From Sporisorium sorghi (taxonomy: Eukaryota; Basidiomycota; Ustilaginomycetes; Ustilaginales; Ustilaginaceae), in the NCBI GenBank assembly GCA_023212695.1, contig JALCCG010000106.1:1-64000 (forward strand): a stretch of 64,000 bases of DNA, read 5' to 3'. The notes beneath the pieces are model-generated. The model did not search any database. It had not been told where the DNA came from and saw nothing but the letters and a program-made list of their open reading frames with translations. Both the position numbers and the translations under genes were made by a program. Of the stretch, positions 9,597 to 20,341 are shown in pieces; the first letter of the stretch is position 1, and each line of letters opens with the position of its first letter.

Positions 9597-10175
9597 TGCT
9601 CGCGCCCCGAAGTTCTTGAATGTTGTGCTCAGATTGTTTGCCAATTGCTCCTTGTCATGCAAACGTTGCGATCACGATGCAGTTTTGGCCTGAGTGAGAA
9701 AACAGCGATGAACATTGCAAAGGGACGAAGAACGGAGCAGGAATGAGCAAGCAAAAGACGCGGAACTGTGTGTGCGTGAGAGGCGAAAACAAAAGCGAGG
9801 GAGAGTCAATACTATGGATGCATGGAGAAAAGAGAGAGATGTGTGTGCGTGTGGTACATGTGTGAATGTTCGAGACTGGAATGCAAGAGAAGGGAAAGAC
9901 GGAGCGAATGAAAAGCGGGGTGAGGGTATGAAGATTGGCTGGGTGAAAGCAATGCATGGGGATGAAGAGACATGGAGCAGAGGCAAAGGATGGAGCAAAG
10001 GAGAAGAATGGAGCCAAATAGAGCAAATCGGAGTCAACGTAGTCGAGGGAGAGTCAATGCAGCAGGTAGAGCAGATGTAGCAGATGTAGCACATCCACCC
10101 TACCGAGCAGCTGACCGTGGCGGGGCTGCTCTCACGAGAAACCCCTACAATGTCACCGACGCCCCGACGAATCGT
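9597..10175. other. Convergent 3' intergenic region
   Basis: 579 bp of purine-rich (+ strand) sequence with many GAGA and GGAG motifs. Open frames on both strands (9655-10094) reflect this skew and have no protein-like features. The 3' UTRs of RFC1 and the following minus-strand gene should lie here. Confidence 0.45.
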
Positions 10176-11726
10176 CTACCGCTCCTCATCCATCACCCTC
10201 CTCAGAGCGAAATCCACGCGCAACCGCCTGGCTTGCTCCTCGACCGCACACCGTCCGAACGCCACGAGATGCGGCATAGCCGACATGCTATCCAACGGCC
10301 ACGCGAATCTCCCACAGCTCTCCGCACTGCCCGGATCGACCGCCGTCCGCGCCGCGGCCTCCGTATTGGGCACTGTAGACGCAAGCGCCTTCTCCAACAA
10401 CGCAGGGTGTGTCGCTGCGAGGCTGCTCGGCGAAAGCAGATTCCGCGCCTGTGCCGCCAGGCGATCAGAGCGCTCCAGATCCGCGGCTTGGCGGTGCACT
10501 GCCTGCGCGACCTCCTCTCCCCCCGCCCTGCCCTCATCCACCATCCGCAACAGCAAAGTCGTATCGTGCGCATGCAGCTTGCGCAGCACCGCAGCCTCGA
10601 CCAACCGACACACGCCCAGGCATACATCGTTGCCCAGGTCAGAGTGCGCATTCGCCGCGTACCGCAGCAGACCGAACAGGCTGATCCAGTTGCGCGTCAC
10701 GCATGCGGAAGCCGCGAGGTCGTCCAGCCAGAACGCGTGGCTGAAAAGCAGCACGGCGTCGAGCTGCTCGAGTGCGGAGATTTGGGTCGGGCGCGCGGCG
10801 AGGTAGGACGGGCGCGAGGCGGAGAGACTGGACGCGCGCGCGTCGGCTGCGTGTTTGAGTTCGCGTGCTGCAGCGCGATAGGCGGAGGCGAGTGTGGAGA
10901 GCGTGCTCGGTGGGAGGGAGGGAGGGCGTGCTGCTGCGGGTGGGATTGCTGTTGTAGAGGAGCGAGACGGTTGGCTCTGCGATGTCGACGGCGCCGCCGC
11001 TGCTGCTCTCGATTCGGACCCCTCGTCGCCTGCCTCCACCGACGCCCGCCTCCTCTTCCCCCTCGCATCCGCCCCATCCGCCCCGCGCTTCGGACTCGGC
11101 GGCGGACTCGGCAGCTGCCACACCCCTACCTCCGGCAGACCCCTCAACAGCGCCTGCCTCTTCCTAATCTCGTCCCTCGCCAGATTCCTCGCCTGCCGCG
11201 GTTTCACCGCCAGCCCATTCCACGTGTTCACCGCCAACACCGCATGCGCCCCCTTCCCCGTATGCCCGACGCTGCTGCCGTTGATCAACAGGTCCGGCGG
11301 CGTACGCAAGCTACTCGAGCTGGCGGCACTCGCACCGCTGCTGCTGCAGCCGCTCGTGTTGCTCGGCGCAGGGCTCGGGTGCGAGCTTGTATAGTAGGGC
11401 GAGGTGGATGGCGAGGCTGAAGGAAGACCCGCGTTGGTATGAGTTGTGCTGCTGCTAGGGTAGGCGTAGCGCGGTGAGGTGCGTAGCGTCGAGTATGCCC
11501 CCGACGAGCCGGACGACGATCCCGACGAGGACGAAGCACCGAGGTGAGCCGACTTCAACCCCCGACTGCCGCTTCGCCCTCCAGACCGTCCGAGTGGTGG
11601 TGGCGGCGCAGCACACTGCAGAGGCGGCGCAGGCAGAGGATGCCGGAGTCGTATTGGCGGTGCACTGAGCGATGGCGAGCCTGTCGCTGATGAGGGAGCA
11701 GCGGAATGATGACGACTGGAAGTCAT
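10176..11726 (-). CDS. Ser-rich protein with AF4/AFF-like C-terminal helical domain
   Basis: 516 aa of unassigned function. Residues 1-150 are Ser/Pro/Thr-rich and disordered. A short conserved-looking block GKGAHAVLAVNTWNGLAVK lies near 155-175, followed by basic sequence and KRGADGADARGKRRR, a possible nuclear localisation signal. The C-terminal region from about 279 is helical: LASAYRAAARELKHAADA, then ISALEQLDAVLLFSHAFW, then ISLFGLLRYAANAHSD, then CLGVCRLVEAAVLRKL. The order and spacing resemble the C-terminal homology domain of animal AF4/FMR2 (AFF) scaffold proteins, where a lysine-helix-Ala-Asp motif, a single-column helix and a leucine-rich helix pair form a dimer. This assignment is made from memory of the family pattern and is tentative. 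ATG at 11726; single exon. Confidence 0.6.
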   Translation of the reverse strand: MTSSRHHSAAPSSATGSPSLSAPPIRLRHPLPAPPLQCAAPPPPLGRSGGRSGSRGLKSAHLGASSSSGSSSGSSGAYSTLRTSPRYAYPSSSTTHTNAGLPSASPSTSPYYTSSHPSPAPSNTSGCSSSGASAASSSSLRTPPDLLINGSSVGHTGKGAHAVLAVNTWNGLAVKPRQARNLARDEIRKRQALLRGLPEVGVWQLPSPPPSPKRGADGADARGKRRRASVEAGDEGSESRAAAAAPSTSQSQPSRSSTTAIPPAAARPPSLPPSTLSTLASAYRAAARELKHAADARASSLSASRPSYLAARPTQISALEQLDAVLLFSHAFWLDDLAASACVTRNWISLFGLLRYAANAHSDLGNDVCLGVCRLVEAAVLRKLHAHDTTLLLRMVDEGRAGGEEVAQAVHRQAADLERSDRLAAQARNLLSPSSLAATHPALLEKALASTVPNTEAAARTAVDPGSAESCGRFAWPLDSMSAMPHLVAFGRCAVEEQARRLRVDFALRRVMDEER

Positions 11727-12288
11727 CTTGTGGTGTGTTTCCTAGAAGATGTGCTGGCGGTCATTGAGTGTCGAGTGAGAGAAAAGATGAAGCAATGATG
11801 ATCTCTGGCAGAGAGAGAGGACGGTTTTGAGAATGCTTGACGATGACTGAGATGCTGTTCGAAAGAGAGGAAGAGGCAGCTGATCTTCGAAGTGATTCTG
11901 GACGGCGAATCCGAGACTTTTTGACGTTGATGACCTCGCTTTGCGATGTGATCTCTCGGAGGAAGGAGTCGACAATGGTGTGTGTGCGCGCACTCTTCTG
12001 ATGGTCGGTTTCACCGACGTTGTTTGCTGGCTGGCTGATCGGTCTGGCTCGAGAGTGTTTCGAAAGGTGGCGGGCTCGAAGGGGTATCTGATGAACGAGG
12101 TTCCGAGTCGTGTCGTCCACTGAACTGCTTGCCCTTCCAAGAATCCTTTGCAGCAGAGTGAAGGAGCAGAAGCTAGTCCTGATCCCTGTCTGTCTTTCCA
12201 ACAGCGGACAAGGTCGACGACGGCAGCGAAGTCAGATGCAGCGTCGGTGGTTGCAGTGTGGGTCCGGGTAATTGTGACAACTGACACT

Positions 12289-12338
<50 letters not shown>

Positions 12339-14071
12339 GCCTAGAAGCTGCGAGAGAGCGCTGCTGACAACCGACGACCACGGACAACCGCGATAAACGG
12401 AGGCCGGAACGCTTGGGGCCTTTTTCTTGAGTGGGAGATTGCGCCGCCCGTTTCCCCTTTCGCATCCACAATCTGACGCTGCACTGTGCTGCAGTGTGCC
12501 GCGCTGCTGCTGTGCTGCCGTGCAAAGCAAAAATCCGAGAAATTCAGTCGGAAAAATTACCAGCCTTGGCTTTTTCGCAGTCACAGTGGCGTGTGTGTGT
12601 GTGTGTGTGCTCGTTCCTGTTCCAACTTTGCGCCTGTTCATTTCGTCCCTTCCGCCGTGTTGTGCTTATCGACACACTCGACGCTCGATACCGTCGACTG
12701 GAGGAGCGAGGAGAAGACGTGTCCCGAATCTGTTACTGCCAACGGAAAGCGCCACGATCATCTCTGCTGCGTATGTGTGCGGGAGGGTGTTGGTGTGACG
12801 CGCGGATCTGAAACATTTTCCCCTTCGATGCCTGGGCTGCTCGATGTCTGCAGTGTGTATGCAAGTGTGCGTGTGTAGAGAGCGCCAATTCCGACGCACG
12901 ATCCCGCACCGCACTCTGGACTCTCTCCCTCTCCTCTCAAAGTGGTTTCCGAAAGGTGCTTCGCAGACTCGTCCGTGCTAGCTCGGCAGTCAGAGTTTGG
13001 CACTGGATTGAGGGGGTAAGACGACGAGGTTTGGTAAAAGCGCGAGCGGATCTGGCCGAACATTTGAAGCAAGAGGCAAAGCATCGAAGGGCAAACAGAG
13101 ATCGCGGAGGAATGCCGAAAACAAGGTTTGCTGCTGCTGCAGAGTCAGCCAGGGCTGCCCTTGCATCGATGTTTTCTTTTCTCTCACACAGCCAGCGCAC
13201 AGCACGCATCGCAAACATAAGGTTTGCAGAACCTTACTGGTTGTCGACCGATGCCATCGCCGTCGTTGACGCTGTTCATGTTGTGGTTGTTGCTGAGCGA
13301 GAAAGCAAGAGGGGTTTTGGCCGATGCTGTCAGCCAACCGTACGCTTGCTCCTACGTCCCCTTTGTCTCCGGCCCCTTGTCCAGCCAGGTCCGGTCTCCA
13401 CACCCACCCCACTCCACCCTTCTCCGTACGCTGCGGCACCCACCGTCCGTCGTGCGTGGGCGGCTCAAAGCATCGCAGCAGGGGTTGTCGCTTGGCGGAG
13501 GCCCCCCCGCCACAACCGGAAATGGTTGCCAGCGGTTTCCGCCCGGAAGCCTTGGCATTTGTCAAAGTTGGACCCTGACGGTGACGATGCGTGCCAGAGA
13601 CAGAGAAAGACATCATTCCTCCAAGAGCTCCGGAATTTCATTTCCCGAAAAAAACAAAGAAAAGGCACCGAAAAATGCGACCCAAAAAATCCCCGCTCAC
13701 CACCACCCTTCATCACCATCCCCCTTCCATCACACACAAACAAACCGTCGAGCAAACGGATGTAGAACACAAAGTGTGATGAAGAAAAGAGACATAAACA
13801 ATAATAATAATGACAACGGCGAGTGAGAACCAAAACCGTACAGGAGTCGTTGTTGACAGCAACAGTGAATCGTGATGATGAATGATGATGATGAGACGAG
13901 AAATGTTGAATGAGCATTGTACAGATGAGTTTGTTGTTGTTGTTGTTGATGTTGTTGTATAAAGTTTTGGTTGTATATCGATCGATCGAAAAGATGTCGA
14001 GAGCGCTTCGTTGCAAAGGGCACATCCACACCGCCAATGCTCAGGAAAGCATCGAGGGAGCTAGTGCACTT
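11727..14071. other. Large intergenic region (promoter of the AFF-like gene; 3' side of the PUF gene)
   Basis: 2.3 kb with many open frames on both strands (for example 11742-12641 minus and 12956-13765 plus). None has recognisable motifs, and their composition follows CT/GA repeats. Visible elements are a (CT)n tract at 12293-12332, (GT)n at about 12591-12609, and GTT/GAT triplet runs at 13880-13960 that likely belong to the PUF 3' UTR. I see no supported gene. Confidence 0.5.
12293..12332. repeat. (CT)n microsatellite
   Basis: About 20 CT dinucleotides upstream of the AFF-like gene. On the minus strand it reads (GA)n, roughly 570 bp before the start codon. Confidence 0.9.
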
Positions 14072-17000
14072 TCAATAGTTTCCGTATCCTCCTCCCCCTC
14101 CACCAGCAGCTGCACCGTTACCGGCACCGCCAGCATTGTTAGCAAATCCGCCCGAAGCGCGTCCTCCTGCTCCTGCTCCTTGCTGCATGCCCATCGGAGG
14201 CGGCAATGTCGCATTGAACCCGCCGTTGACACCTCCGTATCCACCCTGTCCAAAGTTGGGCGGCGGCAGGTTGTGACCGCCATGTCGTCCGCCACGCATG
14301 TGCGGGCTGCCACCAGCTCCGGCTCCACCGGCACCACCTGCGGCACCGCCGTACATGTGCTGCTGGTGAGCAAGGTGGTGTGGCGCGTGGTGCATGTGCG
14401 GAGGCGGAGGCACTCCCATCTGGTGTCCTTGCGGGCCCATCGGTCCGCCGGGCGGAGGAGGTCCGTAGGCGTTCATGCCCATGTAACCAACATTGCCCCT
14501 CGCTCCACCGGCACCCCCTCCAGCCATAGCAGCCATAGCGTGCAGCTGCTGCTGGTGAGCAGCGTGCAACACCGAGTAAGGCACGCCGTTGGGCGGGCCC
14601 AGATCCAGATTGTCGCGCTGCAGCTTGCTCTGGATGCGCTTGCCGTACGGCGTGTTGCGAATCACGGGCAAGATAGGTCGGATGCATTCTACGAGACGCA
14701 TACGCTGCACGGGATCGGCGTAGTCCAGACTGGTCTGCACCACATAATTGGCAAACGAATCGCGCAGCAGCTTCTCCAGGCGGGTCCGGTTGAGCAGCTC
14801 CTCGATCAGCTGCTTGCGGACACCAGGCTCGGAGACGCGGATGCACTTTTCGATCACGTTGCTGCTGAACTTTTGCACCGAGAGCAGGCAGACGTTGCCC
14901 ACAAACTGACGCACCACCGCATCCGTGAAACGCGGGATGCTCAGATCCAGCACGTACTGCACCACGTAGTTGCCAAACGGATCCTGCACCAGCGTCAGCG
15001 CATTGTACGTGATCTCAGCCACCAGCTGGACGCGCTGCGCCTCGGAAGCGTGGTCGATGCAGCGCTGCAGCACACAGCAGCCGTGGCGGTGCGTAGCCAC
15101 CTCGACGCAGTGCGCAGCCACCGCATTGTAGATGAACTGGTTGTCCTCGGCGCCGAGCCGGTTGAGGCACTTTTGCACCACGTGGTTGCCGTTGAGATCC
15201 TTGATGAGCGTCACCACGTTCATCGAGAGCGCCACAATGATCGAGTGGATCTGGCGTGGCGTCGAGAGAAAGTCGATCATCTTTTGCACAGCGCGGGTGC
15301 CGTGCATGTTGAGCGAGATGGTCACCAGCTCGGGCGCCACCAGCTCGACGATCAAGTTCCTCTGCTCGTCGGTGCAGTACTCGAGCATCTTTTGGCACAG
15401 ATAGTTGCCAAAGGGATCCGTCATGAGCTCGGCAAAGTGGGTGAACGTCTCGGAGAAGATCATATCGCGATGAGCCGGGTTGCTCTCCTCGAGCTTCTTC
15501 TGCAGGAAGCGGCATCCGTGCTGGTCTTTGCACAGCGCAAAGATGTCTCCCTGCAGATCCTCAAGCTGCGTCGTGGCATCCAGCTCGCCCTTGCGAGCGT
15601 GCTTGGCGAGCGCGGCATTGGCAGCAGCGCCACCGGCACCGTGAGGACCCAAGCCGCCGAGCTTGGCGTGGTCGTCGGGTCCCACCATGCCCATCGAGTA
15701 CTTGTCGGTGGAGAAGAGTGCATTGGCACCGGCGGTCGGGTTGAAGGCGTCAAAGAAGCCAGACGAGGGTCGGCTGCCACGTCGAGCGTCAGCGGAAGCG
15801 GCGTCAAAGCTGTTGGGAGAGTAAGGTCCGAAACGGCTGGGACTCTCGCTGCCCGTCGAGGCTCCAGAGAAGGCGCCCAAGTTGAAGCTGGGGAAAGCGG
15901 CGGCGGCGGCGCCTCCAGCTCCTGCCGCAGCGTTGGCAGCGGCCACGTTGTGGTTCTTGAGGTTGGCGGCGGCTGCAGCAGGGATGGATACGGCGGTGTT
16001 GACAAAGCGCGATCCACCGCCAGATCGACCCACGTCGCCGCTGAGGCCACCGAGGCCAGGCGAAGGCGAACCAGGACCACTGGCCTGTCGAGAGGCGACA
16101 CCGGCAAAAGTGGCGGCGTTGATGGCGGGCGAAGATCGTCCGGTCTGCGAGAGACGCGGCGAGGGCGAGGGCAAGGGGAAGCCGCTCTGTTGACGACCTG
16201 CGCTAGTGCCGAACGAGGCAGCCATGCTTGGCGTGCCTTGACCGGGAGGGGGCGACTTGCTGGTGACGGAGCCACGCAACGAGGATGCAGTGGTATCGCC
16301 AGCTGCGTTTCCCGATGCATCCGCTGCAGCAGCACCAGCGCCAAACTTGGGCCACTCAGCTGCGTCGTGCTGGACGAGGACGGGGAACTGGCCGTCGTTG
16401 GCCTTGAGGTTGTACTTCTTGACGAAAGCCGAGTCCTCGTTGTCGAGCTCGTCGTCAAAGAGGAACTGCTCGTTGAAGCTGGGCGTGAAGTTCTCGCCCT
16501 TTTCGCCCTTGGCAGCGGCCTGGTCGGCAGCCTTGCCGGAGACGGACATGGCACCAACAGCCGAGGCAAGTTCGTCGGTTGAACGCTGCACCTCGCCAGA
16601 CTGACGACGAGAAGTGGGCATGGATCGGTAGAGGTGGGAGAGCGGCTTGGCTTGAGCACCACCGTCCCTGTCGTTCTGAGCAGCAGCGGCAGCCTTGGGG
16701 TCGGCAGTGACAGCTTCGTTGGGCGGTGTGGCGGGAGCGGAAGCAGCAGCCCCGGCGGCGGCGGTGGCGTTGCTGTTGGACCCTCGCTGAAGGAGGAGAT
16801 TCTGCTCTTCTTCGCGTTGCTGCTTTTCCAAGAGGGCCATCTGTTGCTCGAACGCCTTTTGATGCATGGCGCGCTGCTGCTCGTGCTCTAGCCTCTTTTT
16901 CTCGATGCGAGCCTGAATGTCGGCGTCCGAGGCATTGGCCGTGTCGAGTTTGGCGTCGTCGGCATCGACAGCACGCTGGACAGGCGACTGTGAGGATGAC

Positions 17001-17143
17001 GTGGCGGCGGTCTCGGTGCCAGAAGCCTGGAGTATGGACGGGGTGGACTCGGAGAGCGAAGCAGAGCCAGGGTTGGATTCGGGGGCAGCGGCGGCGGTGG
17101 AACTGGTATCCTTGTCCGAGCTGGCTCGATCCTTGGCCGACAT
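14072..17143 (-). CDS. Pumilio-family RNA-binding protein, Puf4/Mpt5 type
   Basis: 1023 aa cytoplasmic mRNA regulator that binds 3' UTR motifs containing UGUA. The Pumilio homology domain spans about 520-845 and has eight repeats. Their RNA-contact pentads read CRFLQ, NYLCQ, TRAVQ, NHVVQ, CCVLQ, NYVVQ, SNVIE and NYVVQ. Repeat 7 SN..E is the universal guanine reader for UGU. The HRHGCCVLQRCIDH repeat 5 is, as I recall, characteristic of the Puf4/Mpt5 branch rather than Puf3. The N-terminal 500 residues are disordered with a Glu/Gln-rich coiled coil near 76-120. The C-terminal 170 residues are Gly/Pro/His/Met-rich and end in GGGGGGYGNY-type sequence, a likely condensate or mRNP region. The ATG at 17143 opens MSAKDRASSDKD. 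The 890-aa open frame on the other strand is a shadow of this gene. Confidence 0.93.
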   Translation of the reverse strand: MSAKDRASSDKDTSSTAAAAPESNPGSASLSESTPSILQASGTETAATSSSQSPVQRAVDADDAKLDTANASDADIQARIEKKRLEHEQQRAMHQKAFEQQMALLEKQQREEEQNLLLQRGSNSNATAAAGAAASAPATPPNEAVTADPKAAAAAQNDRDGGAQAKPLSHLYRSMPTSRRQSGEVQRSTDELASAVGAMSVSGKAADQAAAKGEKGENFTPSFNEQFLFDDELDNEDSAFVKKYNLKANDGQFPVLVQHDAAEWPKFGAGAAAADASGNAAGDTTASSLRGSVTSKSPPPGQGTPSMAASFGTSAGRQQSGFPLPSPSPRLSQTGRSSPAINAATFAGVASRQASGPGSPSPGLGGLSGDVGRSGGGSRFVNTAVSIPAAAAANLKNHNVAAANAAAGAGGAAAAAFPSFNLGAFSGASTGSESPSRFGPYSPNSFDAASADARRGSRPSSGFFDAFNPTAGANALFSTDKYSMGMVGPDDHAKLGGLGPHGAGGAAANAALAKHARKGELDATTQLEDLQGDIFALCKDQHGCRFLQKKLEESNPAHRDMIFSETFTHFAELMTDPFGNYLCQKMLEYCTDEQRNLIVELVAPELVTISLNMHGTRAVQKMIDFLSTPRQIHSIIVALSMNVVTLIKDLNGNHVVQKCLNRLGAEDNQFIYNAVAAHCVEVATHRHGCCVLQRCIDHASEAQRVQLVAEITYNALTLVQDPFGNYVVQYVLDLSIPRFTDAVVRQFVGNVCLLSVQKFSSNVIEKCIRVSEPGVRKQLIEELLNRTRLEKLLRDSFANYVVQTSLDYADPVQRMRLVECIRPILPVIRNTPYGKRIQSKLQRDNLDLGPPNGVPYSVLHAAHQQQLHAMAAMAGGGAGGARGNVGYMGMNAYGPPPPGGPMGPQGHQMGVPPPPHMHHAPHHLAHQQHMYGGAAGGAGGAGAGGSPHMRGGRHGGHNLPPPNFGQGGYGGVNGGFNATLPPPMGMQQGAGAGGRASGGFANNAGGAGNGAAAGGGGGGYGNY

Positions 17144-18709
17144 GGTTGGTGTGTGCAGAGCTATTGTCGCAGCGCAGTGCGGTGGCGCTGAGGTGTGACA
17201 AGAGCTTTTCTAGAGGGGCTGCTGCAAGTTGAAGATCGATAGATCGATGCGATGGCGGATCTCGGAGGCTGAGCTAGGCTGTCTGAGGAGACCAAGAGGA
17301 GAGAGAGGAGATGAGCCAGTTGCACGTGGCTTGGAAACAAATGATCTGTAATGGAACCAAGGGAGACGTACCAGAATGAATGATATGGGCAGGCTTGACG
17401 ATGCTTTGCGAAGGTGTGGATAAAGAAAAGGATCGTCTAATGCGGCGGTGCTTGGGTGTAGTGTTGCAAAGGTGGTGTTACAAGAATTGTACAAAGGATG
17501 CCAAGACGAGACTGTGGTTGGCGGCGTAAGACAGCCGAGGTAAAGGGGGACGCCAAAAGATTAGCAATCGGTGTCATGTCATGCCGGGCTGATCTGTGTG
17601 GGTGGTGGTGAACTTACAATGCGAGGGGGGAATAATGATGATCAAATGCAGGAGTCCATGCGAAAGAGGCGAATGCAATCGGAAAGTAGAGCTGGAGATA
17701 GGGTCGCAGCTTGCCGATGAATGACGCAGGAAGGTAAGTCCGCAGGAGCTTGTCTTGTGTTGATGATGAAGAAGTAGTGTTACAGCTGCGTGAGGGGAGG
17801 ACGGGGTTGGCTGTTCTTGTCAGAGCAACACGTGGATGCTGATGGCGGTGAGAAAGGTGCAAGGAGGTATGCAACAAATGGAGGGGAGCGAGGTCAGTGA
17901 CTAGTACGAGGAGTAGTGATGAAGGTGCCGATGCGATGCGAGTTGGTCTCGAGGACACAGTAGGTGCACCGTGCTGCGTGCCGGAGCAACTGCGGCATAG
18001 TGGGATATTGGCTACTAGGGACGGTGGCGAGGCCGAGAAAGCACAGGGCAGACCGAGCTTGCATTGCCACAGGATTCGTAGCTCGGCGAGGTCGTGGCGC
18101 AAGTACGAGGAGAGGGAAAGGGGAGGAAAGGCAGGCGAGCAAGGGTAGGACGGACAAGACTTACCCAGAAGATGAGCTCGCCAGACGAGGAGGAGCTTGC
18201 TGGAAGAGGAGGTTGATGACGAGCTGACCTGCCAGAATGAATGGCACAGTCGCTAGTACGGCCGAGGCTGATGCTACGGTCAATGGTGTTGGTCGTGATG
18301 GTGATGAAGATGGCGATGCAACGTGACTCGGCTTCCACAGTATCTCTGTGCCTTCCAATTCCCATAAACGAGCAGGAAAGGAAAGGAGTTAGGGGATAAG
18401 TATCCGACGGAGCTTGCTTGAGGTTGCAAGAAAGGAAGAGAGGAGAAAGAGGGATTGGTGGAAGAGGAAGATGGAGTGAGAATGATCTCGAGTTGGTTGG
18501 TGGAGGAGGTGTCAGTGTCAGTCAATCGCAGTCTCGGTCGCTCGAACAGGCAAAGCGAAAGCAAAGCGAAAGCAAAGCGAAGCAAAGCGAAGCAAAAGCA
18601 GAGAAAGCGATTCGCAAACTCACTGACAGGCACAGACCGACATTTTTGATCCTCGAGACAGGCACACACACTCTCGCACGCTTGCACTCGCACAGTTACA
18701 CAGGCACAG

Positions 18710-18741
<32 letters not shown>

Positions 18742-18747
18742 TCGTAC

Positions 18748-18787
<40 letters not shown>

Positions 18788-19614
18788 TTCTTGTGCGTGT
18801 CTCTCTTGAATTGTCACACTTCGATTTTCGGCTTTGAGAGATTTGGAAAAGAAAACCCACAACCCTATCACATCGGTGCAGCAGCGTTTTTGCTTTCTTC
18901 TTGAACGGCCCCTGAAATCATACTCACACTTGCTGCCGCCGATCTACAAGATCACACTCACTCAGTGCAGTCACACTCGCTTGTATCGCCGCACAAGCCT
19001 TCATCTGTTCAGCTCGTTGAATCGGCTCTGTGAGAGTGCAGTTGCTACCAAGTTGGCTAGCTCGTTGAGTCAGGCACGACGTTGTTGGCAGAGGCAAGAC
19101 CCAAAAGGTTCTTGGGTCCAACACGGCTGCACCACAGACAGAGATTGGCTCGCACGGTGGGCGCTTTTGTTTGACCGGACCCCACCGTGCTTCTCTGTTG
19201 GCTGAGCAGTGTGAGAGCACCGGTGTCGGTGAATTGATCGAGCGAGCGAGTCATGCCTCAAGAAGCGACGTCGAAGCGGAGCTATTCCCACAAACAAATT
19301 CGCCGTATGTACGGAAGCCAGCAATCCGTCGCGCTCTGAGAACAAGCTGTGATCAACACCGACACGTTCGGTCGATTTTCGACAGATCGGGATCAAGATC
19401 GACAGTGCATGACCCAGAACCCCCGAAATTCTCGGAAACCGGACTTTTCGCGCGTCTGAATCGGGAGACAAGCCATCTCGATTTGGATTTACACTCGACC
19501 GACATTGCTCCTCCTGCTTGCAACACTGTCTTTCGTTCTCGGAAGCACAGACGATGGCGTGAAGAGTGGTACACGATCAACATTCCATCTGGACACGAGA
19601 CTAGAGCATGTGTT
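17144..19614. other. Long 5' region of the PUF gene and 3' side of the cupin gene
   Basis: 2.5 kb without a supportable gene. Several CT-rich and GTGAGT/GTAAGT-like motifs on the minus strand between 17330 and 18180 would suit a spliced 5' UTR of the PUF gene, but I cannot define exons. A (CA)n tract at 18711-18737 and a 37-base A run at 18749-18785 stand next to each other. A tandem AAGCGAAGCAAAGCG-like purine repeat lies at about 18551-18610. Confidence 0.45.
18711..18785. repeat. (CA)n followed by a 37-base A homopolymer
   Basis: Thirteen or more CA units are followed within 12 bases by an uninterrupted A run at 18749-18785. This is far upstream of the PUF gene and likely nucleosome-excluding. 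Confidence 0.9.
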
Positions 19615-20341
19615 TTACTTTGAAACCTCGTCGTCAAACTGCTTGTATCGTGTAGGAAAGCCGAGGATCCAGCCGCCGATGATGCGACCAAATACAATGT
19701 TGATGGCTCTACCGATAGGCCACAGCAGACCAAACGCACGCAAGAGGCCAGAGAATGGAAGAGGTGGCACGAGGATCACGTCGGCGTCGTCTAGGAAGCG
19801 CAGCATCTGGAACGGGTTCGGACCTTTGCCCGCCATGGTGCGCGAGCTGAGGTAGCCGTAGAAGTTGTGCACAAAGTCTTCGTCAAAGCTGCGTCCAGAG
19901 ATAGAATGTACAATAGTCAGCGTTTGAAGAGTCAAAGCACAGCGATAGTAAAGGCTAGAACACTCACCCAGGGTTGGGACCGCCACGCACGGTAATGTGA
20001 ACACGCAAATCCTTGCCGCTCTCCGGATCGGACCAGAACGTGTGTGGTCGATAGGGTGGGATGTTGACCTTCTCGCCCGCCTGCAGCTTGCCCTCCTTGC
20101 CATCGATGAGGTAGCACAGCGTTCCGTCCCTGACGTCGAACGTCTCGGTCTGGTAGAGGTGGATGTGGTACGGCGGCGTGGCTGTGCTGCTCCTGCCTAC
20201 ACCCGAGTGCGGGTCCTTGGCACGGAAGATTTGGCCGGAGGTGAACGAGTCCTTGTCCGCCGAGACAAAGTAGGTCTGGAGCGCTCCATCGAAGAAGTGC
20301 CAGACGCCGTCGTCGGTGACTTTGGGTCGCACGACTGCCAT
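19615..20341 (-). CDS. Cupin-fold protein with C-terminal hydrophobic anchor (two exons)
   Basis: Exon 1 is 20341-19968 and exon 2 is 19888-19615, separated by a 79-bp intron, giving 215 aa. The donor reads GTGAGTG and the acceptor GACGCAG. The junction joins GGPNPG to FDEDFVHNFYGY in phase 2 and keeps the frame to the stop. The N-terminal 125 residues form an RmlC-like cupin barrel: a FFDGALQTYFVSA strand, PPYHIHLYQTETFDV with the first metal-type His cluster, LQAGEKVNIPPYRPHTFW with the second His, and LRVHITVRG. The C-terminal part has VILVPPLPFSGLLRAFG and IGRAINIVFGRIIGG, hydrophobic and probably membrane-associated. The substrate is unknown; many fungi appear to have similar cupins of unknown role. 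This is the only intron I could define with confidence in the window. It diverges from the FMO gene across 2.5 kb. Confidence 0.8.
19889..19967 (-). other. Spliceosomal intron of the cupin gene
   Basis: Minus-strand intron of 79 bases: 5' GTGAGTG at 19967 and 3' CAG ending at 19889. Without removal the first frame stops immediately after PNPG. With removal the two cupin-gene frames join cleanly. Confidence 0.8.

Noticed and set aside
11742..12641. 299-aa minus-strand open frame upstream of the AFF-like gene
   Set aside because: It contains Arg-Glu repeats from the CT tract and random-looking sequence. It is more likely promoter and leader.
13910..16582. 890-aa open frame antisense to the PUF gene
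   Set aside because: It is a shadow caused by GC-rich third positions of the real gene; its sequence is His/Arg/Val-rich without domain features.
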